DNA from: Strigops habroptila
Lineage: Eukaryota > Chordata > Aves > Psittaciformes > Psittacidae
Reading direction: 5' to 3'
Assembly (NCBI RefSeq): GCF_004027225.2
Contig: NC_044283.2
Span: 31,208,707 to 31,272,706 of the forward strand
DNA length: 64,000 bases
Each line of letters starts with the position of its first letter. The stretch's first letter is position 1. Of the stretch, positions 12,261-25,500 are shown piece by piece. Below the pieces are notes generated by a model. The model worked only from the letters and a program-made list of their open reading frames with translations, was not told where the DNA came from and searched no databases. The position numbers and the translations under genes were made by a program.

Positions 12261-12886
12261 TGTCGTGGTTTAACCCCAGCCAACAACTAAGTACTACGCG
12301 GCTGCTTGCTCATTCCTCAGACTGCTCCTTCCTCAGGTGGGATGGGAAGGAGAATCAGAAAAAGGTAAAACCTATGGGTTGAAATAAGAACAGTTTAATG
12401 ATTGAAATTAAGTAAAATGTAATAATAATAGACATAAGAATAACAATAATAGCAATGATAATACTGTAATAATAATAAATAATAGTAATGATAACAACAA
12501 AAGCAGGAGAAATGAAAATTTAGAAAACACAAGTGATGCACAATACAATTGCTCACCACCCGTTGACTGATACCCAGCCTGACCCAAGCAGCAATCTGCG
12601 CCTTCCAGGTGACTCCCCCCAGTTTATATACTGGGCATGATGTGCTGTGGTATGGAATACCTCTTTGGCCAGTTTGGGTCAGGTGTCCTGTCTCTGCTTC
12701 CTCCCAGCTTCCCCTCCTCCCTGGCAGAGCATGAGACTGCAAAAGTCCTTGATCAGGATAAGCATTACTTAGCAACAACTAAAACATCGGTGCCTTATCA
12801 GCACTGTTCTCAGGCTAAAGCCAAAACACAGCACTGCACCAGCTACTAGGAAGAAAATTAACTATATCCCAGCTGAAAACAGGACA
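12261..12886 (-). mobile_element. Full-length solo LTR of an avian endogenous retrovirus, antisense
   Basis: The element is 626 bp and in minus orientation. Its plus-strand ends are TGTCGTGG at 12261 and CAGGACA at 12886, so in its own sense it runs TGTCCTG...CCACGACA with the canonical TG...CA ends. In that sense it has a TATATAAA box (plus 12623-12630), an ATT/AAT-rich tract (12418-12500) and an ATTAAA signal (plus 12394-12399). The flanks GATAG (12256-12260) and GGTAG (12887-12891) agree in 4 of 5 bases and probably are the decayed target duplication. No gag, pol or env sequence adjoins it, so it is a solo LTR left by recombination. It lies about 5.3 kb upstream of the ZDHHC2 first exon and would drive transcription away from it. 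Confidence 0.9.
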
Positions 12887-15800
12887 GGTAGCAATCAGGA
12901 AATTCCAGGATGGACTTCATTACCTGAAAAGGAGCTAAAGGAGCCTGGCCTGTGGAGAACAAGGCAAATTTCCACTTGAAAATAACTAAGTTCCTAGCTA
13001 GGATGAAGGGAGAGCAAGCAGATGAATATCTCTGGTCTAGCCCTTCAATTAAAATGCACCTGATAGCTAGACTGAGACAGGAGAGGCTGCTAAGCAGCTT
13101 GTTTTCGTGTAGCTGGGAGCCACGAACTATACACAGATGGTACTTGACTCCAGCTGGGATGCAACATACATTTTCTAAGTGATACCTTATGCCAGAGATA
13201 TTGCAGAGAGGTTTCTTTTTCCACGTGTGGTAAGTGTAGTCCAACACCCAAGCATTCTGGGGAGAATCAAGCAGCACGGTCACTGTTGTGAAGGTCAGAG
13301 AGCATCCCTGTAGAGCCCCTGGGTCACCTCATTAGTGCCACGCACCTGTACGTCTGTGTCCATGCGTATTCCTGCTTCTGGCTGCTGGTCTGTGTATTGC
13401 ACTGGTGTGAGAGCAAATAAATATGCTCCTATTGTCCCTCCTCCTCTTGCTGCTCCACTGAATATATGGGATGTGGCAGGAGAGAAAGTATTCCATCATA
13501 TCAGATTGCTTACCTAGAGGAGGAGATTTTCAGAGTCTATAAGCTGTAAATTCCTAGTCTGAAAAATACTTGTTAAATTAAGAGCATTTTTCATGTGTGT
13601 TTGTTTATCATTCACTGTATTCTGCTTACACTTAGTTTGGGATTTTTTAATTGACCAAATAATGAAAGAAATACCGTGATTAAAATAATCAGAAAGTTGT
13701 TATAAGATTATAAAATGTACCATGCTTTATCATTTTCAAACTGTTCTAGCACAGTAAGTCTGTGACATTTTAAAATGATCTAGTAACATGAAGTCTTGCT
13801 TTTCCACACTCAGTTGTTGCAATGGTAGTCTTAAAGAGTCCAGTGTAATTTTTTAGCTGAAATGTAATAAGCTAGGTACACATAGGATGTTTCCAGCTAC
13901 TCATCGTAGCCTATGAATGGACAGCAAACATGAACATTTATGGCCAGCCTTGGATATTAAATCCCCAAGAGGCTAAATGAATGCTAATGTAATTCCTTGC
14001 CAAATGCCCTCTTACTGCAGTATTGTGGTATTCAATTCACGTATACAATAAGGAGAACACTGTTAATTTTCATAATCACTTTTGTGGCTCATTTTACTTT
14101 TTTATTCTTTTTATTAATTTTCTGACCTTTCAAACTGGTACAAAACTGAGCTCCAAAGACACTCGATATGCTGAATTATCAGTAACAGGTAATTTTTCTC
14201 TGCCATATGTTAAACATCCTTTTTTGCTTCAAATTTCCTTCCATTTTGCCACCATTACTTTATGAGATTTATTATCAGGAACTGTTTATCACATCTTAAC
14301 AAAATACATTCAAGACATCTGTGTAACTTCATTAGGCATGTAGAAACCTTCTACTACTGTTTGCTCCAGATAAATGACTTAGTAACACCGGAATTCCTAG
14401 TAGTTTCTTACTTCTTAAATGTCCCAAAATGCTCTGAATAGCTATTCATTTACAATGAGCATTGTAGAAATGCAGCATCAGCTGACTATAAGTATCAATG
14501 AACTTTTAATGTCAGCAATTAGAACCACAATGTAATTCTTTAGGTAGTTCAACAAAGTAGAGCCCCCTAGACTTGTGCACAAGTAGTTTTCAATTGGGAC
14601 TGCATGCTAGGGTACCGGGATGCCTTCCTTCAGAAAGAGGCACGATTTCCACTCTATCCAGCTGGGTTGTCTATCTGAACCGAGCTGAAATCTACCTGTC
14701 CTGATAGACAGGTATGTGGAAGGAGAGGGTGCCTCCTTCATTAAAGTCATCCTTCATTAACGAAGGACATTGTCAAGTGGCATGACAGGGAGAAGGGGGG
14801 AGGCCAACAATACAGAGGCACAAACCCAACCGAACAATGCTCAGAGACAACAGCAGGGACCAGCCAGACTGATTGGTAAGGGGGTGTGGAGCAAGAAGAT
14901 GCTTGTTTTGGCAAAATCAGCTGGACAAGGATCATACCAAAACACAGTGATGCCGGGTCCCCAAGCTGGCCTCCAGCAGCCAGGCAGGAGGATGCCCAGC
15001 ACCAGAGCTGCAGGGCGCAGCCCCTTCTTGTAACATCCCTTCACACTAGCTAAGTCACCCAATTTGATACAGAAAATAGTCAGATGTGGTAATGTTAGAA
15101 ACACCCAAATGTATTCCAGGAGAGACACTTCTTTAAAAAAATCCACCAGCAATACTTTGCACACACCTTGCCTGAGGGGAAAAGCTGAGTTGTACCACTT
15201 AAGACAAGAACATTTTGTTTTCATTTGTCACACACTCAAGCCTCCTCCTCAAACCCCAGCTATCTTCAGACCAGCTCCTGACAAGAAGAAAAGCCTGTAA
15301 ATTACCTTCATTTCCTCTAGCTTGTGAACGTTTCACACAAGCATCAATTACCTGTGCCCCAAGTAACCTCTCTCATTGCAGAAAGAGGCTGCCTGAGCAG
15401 AGACATTTAGGAAATCTGTCCATGAATACCTAATAGTTTAGATTATCCCAGGATTTACTTCTGCCATAACACAATGCTCCTTTGAACATACTCACTCTCA
15501 AGTTGTTCTGCTGTTACCTAAAATTTCTGCAGGTCATATCATAGAGTGAGGAGGAGGAGGAAAGGCACAGAAATAAGGTGTCTTATGACCCAGTGGTGAG
15601 AGTTATGGAAGGAACAGAAAGGAACTGTGGGCATGAAGAAGAGCTAGGGAGCCCACATCCATGGGGAGAAGCCAAGAGTGCAAGGGCAGGAGTGAGGGAT
15701 TCTTTACAACTCTCTGACCAAAGGATGCTCCAAGGTAATTGGGAGTGTCAGTCAAGGCAGGCTTTTTTGTCCCAACTAAATTAAAGTGAGATTTGCCTGT

Positions 15801-17885
15801 TTATTTGACTAAATGGGCTTATCTTGAACCAGAATGACTGTGATTTTGGAGCTCTGGCAAAGAGTATGCTATAATAATAATTATTAATGTAATTATTAGC
15901 ATAGTAAGTAAGAAAATTCTGATTATTGTGAAATCTGAGCAGTGAGAAGAGGGCGATAGTGGCCATGGAAAAGTTAGAAGGCTGGACTACATGAGCCCAT
16001 TTCCATGAAAGGGTAGTAAAAAGCCTCTGACCAGAAATTGTATGATATATTTTGAGGTCTTTGTAACACATCATCTTTTTATTCCATTATCTCCGGCAAA
16101 CTGCTACCTCTCTGTGTACATAATCCTGTATAACTATTATTTCAAATAATTAATTACTACATTAAAAAGCTTTCTCTGATGTTTACTACACTTCCGTGGC
16201 ATGCGTTGTTGTTAATAACTCCCATAACACATAGAGCATTTTAAAACGGTTTAGGAGGAAGCTTTTCATAGCCCTCCAAGTACAATGCAAAAACTACTTC
16301 ATCGTTATACACAGGGCATCCAGCTGCTAACTTCTCATGGTGCAGCTGTGTGCCCCTGGAAACACAACCCATATAGATGTGTTACCCTTTGCACCTGAGA
16401 GAGGTCACTGTCAGCTGTTTCCAAATCAGTGCAAAAAGCCAGCAAATGAATTAAATTGCCTTCATTTCTTTTACTCTTGCCTTTAAAGCATGGGGTATGC
16501 CTTCAGGCAGGGGTAATCTTATTCCTTATACTTTTAAAGTCTGTTTCAAACAACCACGGATGTTCTCATTAAAACATACAAAAGCCAAATCCTCTAAATA
16601 TTGTATTAAAATGTAATGACTTCCATAAGTAATTATGGTAAACTAAAGTGGGTTTATTGCCTATGTTATGTTGGGTTTGGTCCCTTTCCTCTTGTTTTGT
16701 GAAATACAGTATGCAGGAATATCAAATCTAGTTTTTCAGCACCATTCATTATATCTCTTTTTTGATGTATAATACATAATTCCCCATTATGCAGAATCTT
16801 TTCTTAAGTTCTTATGTTCCAATCTTTCAATGCTATATTCCGTTCATTTCTCTTCTATGATAACTATACATTGCAGAGATGGTTTCACTGAGCCGTTCAC
16901 AATGATTACAAGTCTTTTTCTTGAATAGGCAAAGAAAATTTACAGCCATGGGATATGTAATATTTCTCTCGATACATCATTCTGTATTGCTCATTCACCC
17001 GCTTCACTGTGGCTAACTGAAATTCCTCTGCATCATCTTAGACTAAGGAGGGGTACATGGTTTTGCATTACATGAAAATACAGCAGCCACATGGTCAACT
17101 TCTTTTCCTGCCTCTCTGTTTCATCCCCTGGAACCTGGCAGCACATCTACTATTGTTTTTCTCATACTTTCTCTATCTTTTTTTCTCCCTCGCAGCCTGT
17201 TTCTCAATGAAAGGCAGTTGTACTCCTTCCACGCTGTGATTACTTTGCTTCATGCACAGTCTTCATGCACAGTGTAATACTCAGAGGTATTACACAAGCC
17301 TTTTTTCAAAGTCCAAACACATTTTAACCAAGCTCCTTCCTACCTACCGTGCCGCCGGTGCTCTGAGAGACTCTACCAGATTGCAGAAATACTACGGGCC
17401 GTGCTTGGCATTTCTAATTCTGGAATGATAATTCAGCAACCGTTTGGGCGCACACACTGCACCGCAGCCTGGGTTTACTATGACATTCCACAGGCGTTTC
17501 ATTACGATGGCCATAACGCAAAGCCTGTTTGGGAAGGAGTGAGTCAGCACAACCCTATGCCGCCTTCCCTTGGCCGAACGTCTGGCGAACACAGGGCTGG
17601 CCACCACAGCCTCACCATGACACGGCTGCCTGCGACACTTGGCCGCTGTTGTATGTTACTCCAAGACACGATTCAAAAGTGAGGCAGCGCTTTTCTTAAC
17701 CAGGTGTTTTAAAGTATTTCCAAGGGGTGTTAGTATCCACATCCCTGTTTTGTAGGTGGAAAAGCTGGAAGAAGCCACACTGGGTGTTATAACGGGGGCA
17801 GATGTTATGGACGTCTCCAGCACCTAACACCCAAGCGCTCCAGCATGTGCTAGGGGCTTGAGGCACGAAACTCATTTTGGAGGAA
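12887..17885. other. Intergenic region upstream of ZDHHC2
   Basis: No gene or repeat family recognised. GC content rises gradually after about 17.3 kb toward the CpG island. Open frames here (for example 12858-13283 minus, 14841-15224 minus, 17401-17682 plus) have no family resemblance and no matching splice structure. Distal ZDHHC2 enhancers could be here, but nothing in the sequence shows them. Confidence 0.5.
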
Positions 17886-18700
17886 GCCGAGCTGCCCCGG
17901 GGCCCGGATCCCAACTTCAGGGAGTGCGTCCCGCTATCGCCCACGGGGGGCGGCGGGAACGTCCCCTTTCCTGACAGGCCGGTGGCGGCGGTGCCTGCAG
18001 GACCCCGATAGGACGCTGTGACACCTCAGGCAGCCCTTCCCCAGCCCGGCCCCGGCCCGCGGGAGAGGCAGGCGGGCGGGCGGTGGGAGGAGCGGTCCTG
18101 CCGGAGAGCCCTGTCAGCGTAGGAGGGAGGGGCCGGGGCGGGCTCCGGCGGGGTGCGCGGCCCGGGCCCGGGCCCCCGGAGCGAGCGGGCGGGATGCGGT
18201 GCGGGAAGATGGCGGCGTCGCCGCCGCCGCCTCCAGCCAGGGCGGCGGGCACCTGGGGCGGCGTGCGGCGGCGCTGCCAGCGGCTGCTCTACTGGGTGCC
18301 GGTGCTCTTCATCTCCAGCATCCTCTGCTGGTCCTACTACGCCTATGTCACCCAGCTCTGCCTGCGTGAGTGCCGCCGTGGCGGGTCCCGCGGGACGTGG
18401 TGGGTGCTACCGCCGCCCCGGTGCCCCTTCCCCAGCCCTGCCGGGAGGGTGCAGCCGGAGCTCCGCCGCCCGCGCCTGCCGGGACGGGGTCGGGGCAGCG
18501 GCGTTGTCTGTTGTTTGTCGGCGCCGGGGCGCCTCTGGCCGCCACCGCCACGCCCGCGGCTGGGCCGGGAACGGGGCCGGGGCTGCGCCGCCGCTTGCGG
18601 CCGGCGATGGGCTGGGCTGGGCTGGAGACTGGTGCGCGACCCCCCGTGGGCCGGTCCCTCTGGGCAGCCGGGGTCGCGCTGGGCCTCCGCGCTGCCTTGT
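17886..18700 (+). promoter_or_regulatory. ZDHHC2: CpG island promoter of ZDHHC2
   Basis: Composition changes abruptly from AT-rich to strongly GC- and CpG-rich: GGGGCGG-type motifs around 18060-18150, CCGCCGCCG at 18219-18228, and dense CpGs through intron 1 to about 18.7 kb. There is no TATA box at a fitting distance. This is the usual housekeeping-type promoter, and it overlaps the first coding exon. GGGCGG/GGGGCGG boxes (potential SP/KLF sites) are visible. The transcription start cannot be placed precisely. Confidence 0.8.
18194..18365 (+). CDS. ZDHHC2: ZDHHC2 coding exon 1 (N-terminus, TM1)
   Basis: Ends at the donor C|GTGAGT (GT 18366-18367), phase 1. There are two in-frame ATGs. 18194 has G at -3 and C at +4 (adequate). 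18209 has AAG ahead and G at +4 (strong). The first gives MRCGKMAAS, the second MAAS, closer to the mammalian ZDHHC2 start (MAPS). The frame is open further upstream but has no ATG there. The exon encodes a run of five prolines from a CCG repeat (18219-18233), a basic patch VRRRCQR, then TM1 ([20 protein letters not shown]). Confidence 0.93.
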
Positions 18701-19483
18701 CCCTCCCACGACCCGCTGCGTGTGTTCTGCACGGGAGGAGGGAGCCGGTCGCACGGGGGTTTGCACGGGCGTGAGTTTTCCTCCGTGGCGTTCACCGGGA
18801 GTGACTGATCACACCTCGAACATGGGAAGTGGGGATTGTGCCGCAAAGTTAGCGCCCGTTCGGTTTCCCTCTGCTGCATGAGGGCACGTACACATGTGCT
18901 TACATGGACAGACATACAGGGTGTTCTGTCAGCTAACCTGGGAGCAGGAACAGGTAACGGGAAATCCCCGTGCCACGCTTCAGTCATCTAGAAAATGCCC
19001 GGCTGCCACAACTTCTTGGTCCTTTGGCATCAGCGGCTGGAATTCATGCGGAAGTCATCCCGATCGTGTCCCTTGGCTCCTCCGTAGCATTAGGCAGATA
19101 ATCGCACACTGGTGACTGGGTGTGAATTTGAGCAGTCGAGCCAGAAGGATTTATTAAATGATCAGCTTGCTAGCCTCCCTTGAATCAATTCCGTTTCTGT
19201 CACGGTATGTCCTGTAGAAAACACTGTAATCTTTGAATTTTAGGGGGTAATGTAGAGCATACATTCATATAGTGGAATACAAATCAGCTGTTGTCTCCCC
19301 TTGCTACTGTAGGTGAGGTTCACAGTGACTGTTGGTCATTTAGCATCTGTTTAAGGAACAGCAATGAAGGGAAAATACCCAGCTCAAGCTGAGTGCAGTT
19401 ACGTGCCTATGTAATTTTGCCAGACTGCAGCTGTTCACGGTTCACATTGAAGATCTCAGCAGTCTGGTACCTAATTTTGGATT

Positions 19484-19515
<32 letters not shown>

Positions 19516-22500
19516 CTTTTTTAACAGAAGGCTGTGATAGAATTCTTGTCCTACAGATGCTTGGCTGAGCAGTTGAGACATTAAGTGAAAAAATGATTGC
19601 CAAGCCTAGCAACTCTGGTTTGGAGGGAGGTATCAAGACTTAGTGTGGTTCCTGTGTTGGAGGTGGGCTTTTTATGTCTTTGGGTTTGGTTTTTTTTTTC
19701 ACTAACAGCATTCAAATCTGTTAGTTTTAAATACTGCTCGTCAACTAGAAGTTGGGACTTGGGTTGTGGGAGAAGCTGAACAAGTGAGCCTAGAAAGGGG
19801 AGCTGTAAGCTGGCACAAGGAGGGCAAGAATGTTTTGGAGGAAAGTGACCCTATAGTTAACATCTGTCCTAAAGATACTAACTTCATCCATCATGACCAT
19901 AAGCCCCATGGTGCTTGCGCAGTACAGTAGGCCTGATTCAGGCACTATTGTTTGAGTGATCTACTGTGATTTTTTACTCTTTGTAATTCTGTATAGCAGA
20001 GGAAGATTGTGGTTTTGCTTACGTGAAAGCAGATACCTCTTAAGGAAGTTGCATGCTTGAAACTTGCTTTAAACTATGGTACTATAATTCCTTAAGAACC
20101 ACTCAAAACAAAAGGTATGAGAGGGGAGGAAGAGGGAATCCTGGGGCTCTGCTAACACACCTTCTACTGAATTCTTTATGGTCAAAGGTGACTTTTTTTT
20201 TTTTGTTCCCCCCACGTTGCCCCCACCCTTTCCCCATTCTGCCTGGCTCATAAGTTTTTGAATTCAGCCTAATGGTTGTCCACGACTTCCACTAATTCCA
20301 TATTTTATCTGTATCTGGATGTTTTCCCTCAGTTTTGGCATATTAAGATAAAATAAACTTATGTCTTGTCTTACTGATGAATATTTAGTGTAAACAACAG
20401 AAGGAACAGCTAACAACTCAGAATGAAAGCCAACGGCAGGAATAGACTGTAAGCATTTCAGCGCTTTGAAGCCAGCCTGTCTACTCAGTGCGTTTTTCAT
20501 TCCCACAGCACTGATTGCTAAAGAGGATCCATATAGCTGCTTATTTTACTGCAGCTTACTGTCATTGATGCTAATGGCAACATACAGGGAACAGTGTTGA
20601 CCATTGTGCAGTAGGACTTAGCGAGGACTTTGCACAGTTGTAAGTGGTTTATTTGAGCTTTTAATGATGAGAAAGTGTTTCAAAGGTAGTATTTTGAATG
20701 TTTTTTGCAATTTCAATAGAGTGCTGTAGGAGGGACATTATATATTAAAAAAAAAAAAAAGCAGAAGTCTACTAAGATGATCCCTTTCATCCCTAAAGCT
20801 GGGTATTTAAAGTACTGAGTAGCATTTTAGAAACAAAAGAAGTTTCAGAAACAGAAAAAGGAATCCACAACTTTTAACTGTAGTATTACCATATCTAGAG
20901 TTCTGTCTCTTTTATTAGTGGATTCACTAATAAAAGAATCCACTGCTTTAACCTCTAGGGAGAAAGATACTGAACACCAGTAAATGATTGTCTTCTTCCT
21001 GCTAGTTATAAAATATGGAATTAAATGTGCAAATGAATTGGTTTTAAATCGCCTGACTAAAAATTTCTTCTCTCTAATCCAGTTCCATTCTCTTGATTTT
21101 GCTGATATTGTCAGCTCATAACCCCTGTCTGTCAGTAGTAGTTGTCTTTGTTCCCCAGATAACTTTGTGTTTAAAATTAATGCGCCTTTAAGTATGCCTT
21201 CCCTTAAAAAAAGATGAGTGTATTTATGAAACCTGTGGTTACAGATTTATCATTCTTCCTCCAAAAAATGATGAGGAAATTGTGGGGATGTACAGTGATT
21301 ACACTGAACTTTGGTAGCTGAAGCTACTGAAATTTCAACGTAGGATATATGGAACAACAGTAACATGAAGCGCAAACAGAATTCTTTCCCCCCGTTCCTG
21401 CATCCATGTGTCTCTACTCAGAAAATACATATTTGATTCAGTCAACTATATGCAAAGACAATAATTATTCTTATGCCTTCCTTCTTAGGTATATCTCTAA
21501 GTTGGGGTAGTAGATCTGTAAGGGACTTGGGAGTAGTTTTTCACTCCATGCTTTGGGTAAGGCAGAACCAGTAGTTATTTGCAGTTTCTGATAGTTGTTG
21601 GTCAGAAATGTTCTTGACAGACTTGGACGTTGAGATCCTTTTTGGTTTTATGTTTTGTTTTCTTGGCAGTTCACGATTTGGAATTACATATAAGAAGGAA
21701 AATGGGAAAATTTGACAGTGCCGTGGTAGACCTTTTTAGTGACAGTAAAGACTGTGCTGATGAAATATGGATATATGTTCAGTTTTGATCCATTTTTACA
21801 TGTCAGTGATACTAATTCTAGGGATAATGCTTTTGCTCAGGGAGTCCTGTCTGAAAATGCAGTTTGAATTTGTAAGTTGAAGAAGGAAAACAGATTTGCT
21901 GTGGAACATATAAATGAACAATAAGCACTTTCTGGTTACGTAAGTGAAGTGAAAGGAAGGAAATACTGTCACCTGGTGAGTGGTTTACCTGATTTGGTAA
22001 AGAATAAGTGACTTCAGAACAGTTAAAGAGGGGGACAGGACATTCACAATACAGTCAGAAGAGCTCATAAGCCTCATCTCTGGTTTTGGAGTAGAATATG
22101 TGACTGAGATCTGGCCACAGTTACCTTCAGTGGAATAGGAAAACGTGGAATGACATCCAGCTTCTAAAGATGTTAATGATCATGAATGATTTTTGCTGGA
22201 GGATCAGATTGATTAGTGCTGAATTAAGGGTTTTGGCTCTCTTTAACATCAGTGGAATAGAATTACAGCAGGATAAAAAGCTGCTTAATTCATCACAGTT
22301 TAGAGGCAGAATTAATGAGTGCCCTGGAGGTATGGCACAGCTTCATCGGGGGATCAGAAGCACAGAAAATATGGAGATAGAAGCTGATGGAGAAAAAAAC
22401 AAGAAGAAAAAAAAAGGGTGACACCCAAGATTTGATCAGCTGGATTTGAGCTCTTGCTCAGGATGTCTCCAAATGGATCAAAGGATTAATGGTACTTGCT

Positions 22501-25500
22501 CCTCATGTCTTGCAATCATCTACAGCTTACATTTGGCTATAGAAATACAAGTACATTGTAGTATTGCAGTTGGCAGTTGTCAAATACCAGTTAAATACCC
22601 TGTCTGTACTTTGGCTGCTAAGGTAGCAAAAGACTTTGGTCAATGCAAATTTGATTTTTTTATACCATATTTTGCAAACACCACACTTTTTCCTCTTTGA
22701 GTTCACTGGTTACTTTCAGGAAAGTTTCAAAACTGGCAGATGAAGCAAAATAGGCTTTGGAATTTTAGCCAGTAGCACTGCTCTATGTTTCTCAAATTTA
22801 ATTTTATTTCCTTCTCAGACTTTCAGTGTCAGCTGCCATTCTTCACTTCTGAAATTGAACTGAAGTCTGTATAAAGTATGACTGGTTAACTCTCCATGTA
22901 GTGCCTAGTGTACTTACTGCCTATAGGTTTTGTGCCTTGAAATTTAAACTGTGGCTTTAAGTTGAAAACGTAAGGTCTATAGTGAGGACATAATTGTTAG
23001 ATAAGATTCTGTTTTCAGTTAAAGATTGAACACTACATGATATATAGTAACTTCTTGGGTATTCTTCTCAGGGTGTACTCTGTTTGCTAAAAACGATCTG
23101 GTCAACAACTTCTCTAGAAGTAGCTTTCAGTCTTCAGTTAGTCTGTGTGACTTGGAAAGTAAATGGGAGTTTGTAAAGCAGAAAGATCGATCAATCCTTA
23201 GTCATACTCAATCCAAAAGCAGTGGTTTCATGATCTTAACTAAAAAAGTACCAGATAGCAGTTTGCTGCTGGGTAGGTGTGTGGTGATGTAGTTTGATCG
23301 GCACAGGGTTAAAAGGAGTTTACTGAAACACTCACAAATACTGTCAAATCCAGATGTATGGGTTATTGATGGCTACTTATGCTAATCTTCAGTCTTCCAG
23401 AAATATTTCTGTTATTTTTGTCCTGAAGCGAAGCACTGGTGGCAGTCTCCACCTTGTCACTCAGAATCAATGCATACCACTGCTCTGTCTAGAAAAGAGG
23501 TGGTTTTTATTGTAAGTCCTGATTTTTTTTCTGAAGAACTGTTGCAGGCAACGATAGAACACTTGTCACAACTATAAAACACTTTTATGTGTACAGAGAG
23601 CTGAGTTAAACTGCATCTATAGATCAGTGTTTCACAGTTTAAAATAACGCTATAAAGATAAAATATGTACTTAGTTTTGTGCATCAGATCCAAGATGTTA
23701 AACTGTATAAACTTTGAGAGAAACGGCTATTTATAGATGTGGCTGCAGAGTCTCTGAATCAGATGTATCTTATTTTCCCATTCCGAAGTTTTAAATATTT
23801 AGCAAGTGTACTTAAAATATGGAAGCAGGATTTTGTATGTTTACTTTCATCAAAGCTTTAAAAAATTAATTGCTTTGTCCTATCTTTTTTAATCTAACCA
23901 TTACATTTAGTGTAAGGTTCAGGAACTTGATTTTGGGTTTTAAAGTAAAGCAAAATTTAATGTTAGAAAATGAATACCAATTTTTAAGGTGAATTTTATC
24001 TTCCAAAATCTTTTGGGTTTTGTTGTAGCAATCTGTCTTGCCATATCTCTAGTTACATGGAGATAAATGCCTTAATTTTTCCATGGGTGAGCAAGAATAA
24101 AGATTTCCAGAGAAAATGAGCCATAGTTCAGGAAATGGAAAATCCATTTCTATCACTGAATTAAGGTCTGCCCCGTGCAAGGTGCTTAGCAATGTGGCTT
24201 CTCTTCTTAGCAAACTAATTGTGTGATGAAGTTGTGGCAGGCAGGTTTGAGATATGGTGGTGCCTTTTCTCTTGCCAAGGCAGCATTTCTAATGCAGCAT
24301 GGCTTTCTCCCAGTGGGGAAGACTACCAGCAAGTGTGGGATGAATTTCCCAGGCTTCTCTGGTTGTCCTTTCCATCCTGGGCTTTTTCCTATCATTTGTA
24401 ACACAACTTTCTGTCCTCCTCAGTCACTATTGATTTTTGCAAACATAGGCTGTTCAGCACCACTGACTACTGAATGTGCCATTCCTGTTTCTGGCTGCCT
24501 GGGGCTCAGGGTAGCAGGGAATGATGCTTCTGGCTCAGAAAATTGGCATCTACATTGGCTGAAGTCCTGCATATGTCCCAGCCTGATCCCTAATTCTGAT
24601 GAGCACTGTCTGCAAGCTGTGTAATGAAACAGAGAGGCTCTAATTATGTGATAGTCTGCTAGTACTGAACTGTAAATGGCATCCTGATGCTTTAGCAGTG
24701 GAAGGCTGATTCTTAATGAGCGCAGTATCTCAGGCAAACAGAGCTGTAAGTTTTTTATGACTTCTGGAGGACAGGTCATGGTTTTATAATTATATCCTTC
24801 TCTGAGTATACAGGAGTATCATTCCATTCCCCTCTCAAAGAGTGTTACCATGTTTTCTCCCAGATTGTAGAAATTGCTTAATAGTTAGGATTGGTATGTC
24901 ACTGGTGTTTATTTTAAGCCGTTGTAGACATAAATGCTTTTTACCCTGATTATTCATATGCTATTTGACTACTAGTAAGTGAATTCACAACATTTAAGCT
25001 GATATTTATTAATGACAGGATGCACAGCCTGACCTACTTTTCTGTGCACTATCAGCAGTGAATGTAACCCCTTGGAAGAGAAATTAGGAAACTGCCAGAA
25101 TGACTAGTATAAATGATTCACAGAAGACTATAAGATTGAATATTATTCAATAATACAGCAAATCTGTATCACTAAATCTGCTGAAAAATAGAAAATTTGG
25201 TTTAAATAAATATATCATGTGTGCTGTTCAGAAGGTGGAGAAAATAGCAAATGTTTCTTTGGTTGAATGCAAGATTAGAGGAGTTCTTTCATGTTAGAAA
25301 ATTATTTTTCATGGATTTTTGTTAAGTAGCTCAGCCAGTCTCTTCATAGAAAACACCAGTTGCAGTAAGTGTGGAGAAAAAAGATGGTAAATTTGAAGAT
25401 AGTGGCATCTCTCTTTGGCCTTACCTTTTCTACTTTAGTCTCTTACACTGTTGTAACTCAGGAGCATACAAAGTAACTTTGAGTTATACTCTGGCGGTAG

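Noticed and set aside
12395-12778. Tyrosine-rich 127-codon minus-strand frame
   Set aside because: It is the translation of the solo LTR including its ATT-rich tract, not a protein gene.
14690-14770. Short inverted repeat (ACCTGTC...GACAGGT) and repeated TCCTTCATTAA
   Set aside because: The arms are only 7-8 bp. This is expected by chance in a window of this size.
18343-18987. Long arginine/proline/alanine-rich open frames on both strands of the CpG island
   Set aside because: GC-rich sequence has few stop codons, so long frames arise by chance. Only the frame containing TM1 continues into the other ZDHHC2 exons.
24223-24624. Opposing open frames of 119-133 codons in ZDHHC2 intron 1
   Set aside because: Rich in Cys, Pro and Trp with no domain on either strand. 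Probably a stop-poor stretch of slightly higher GC content.
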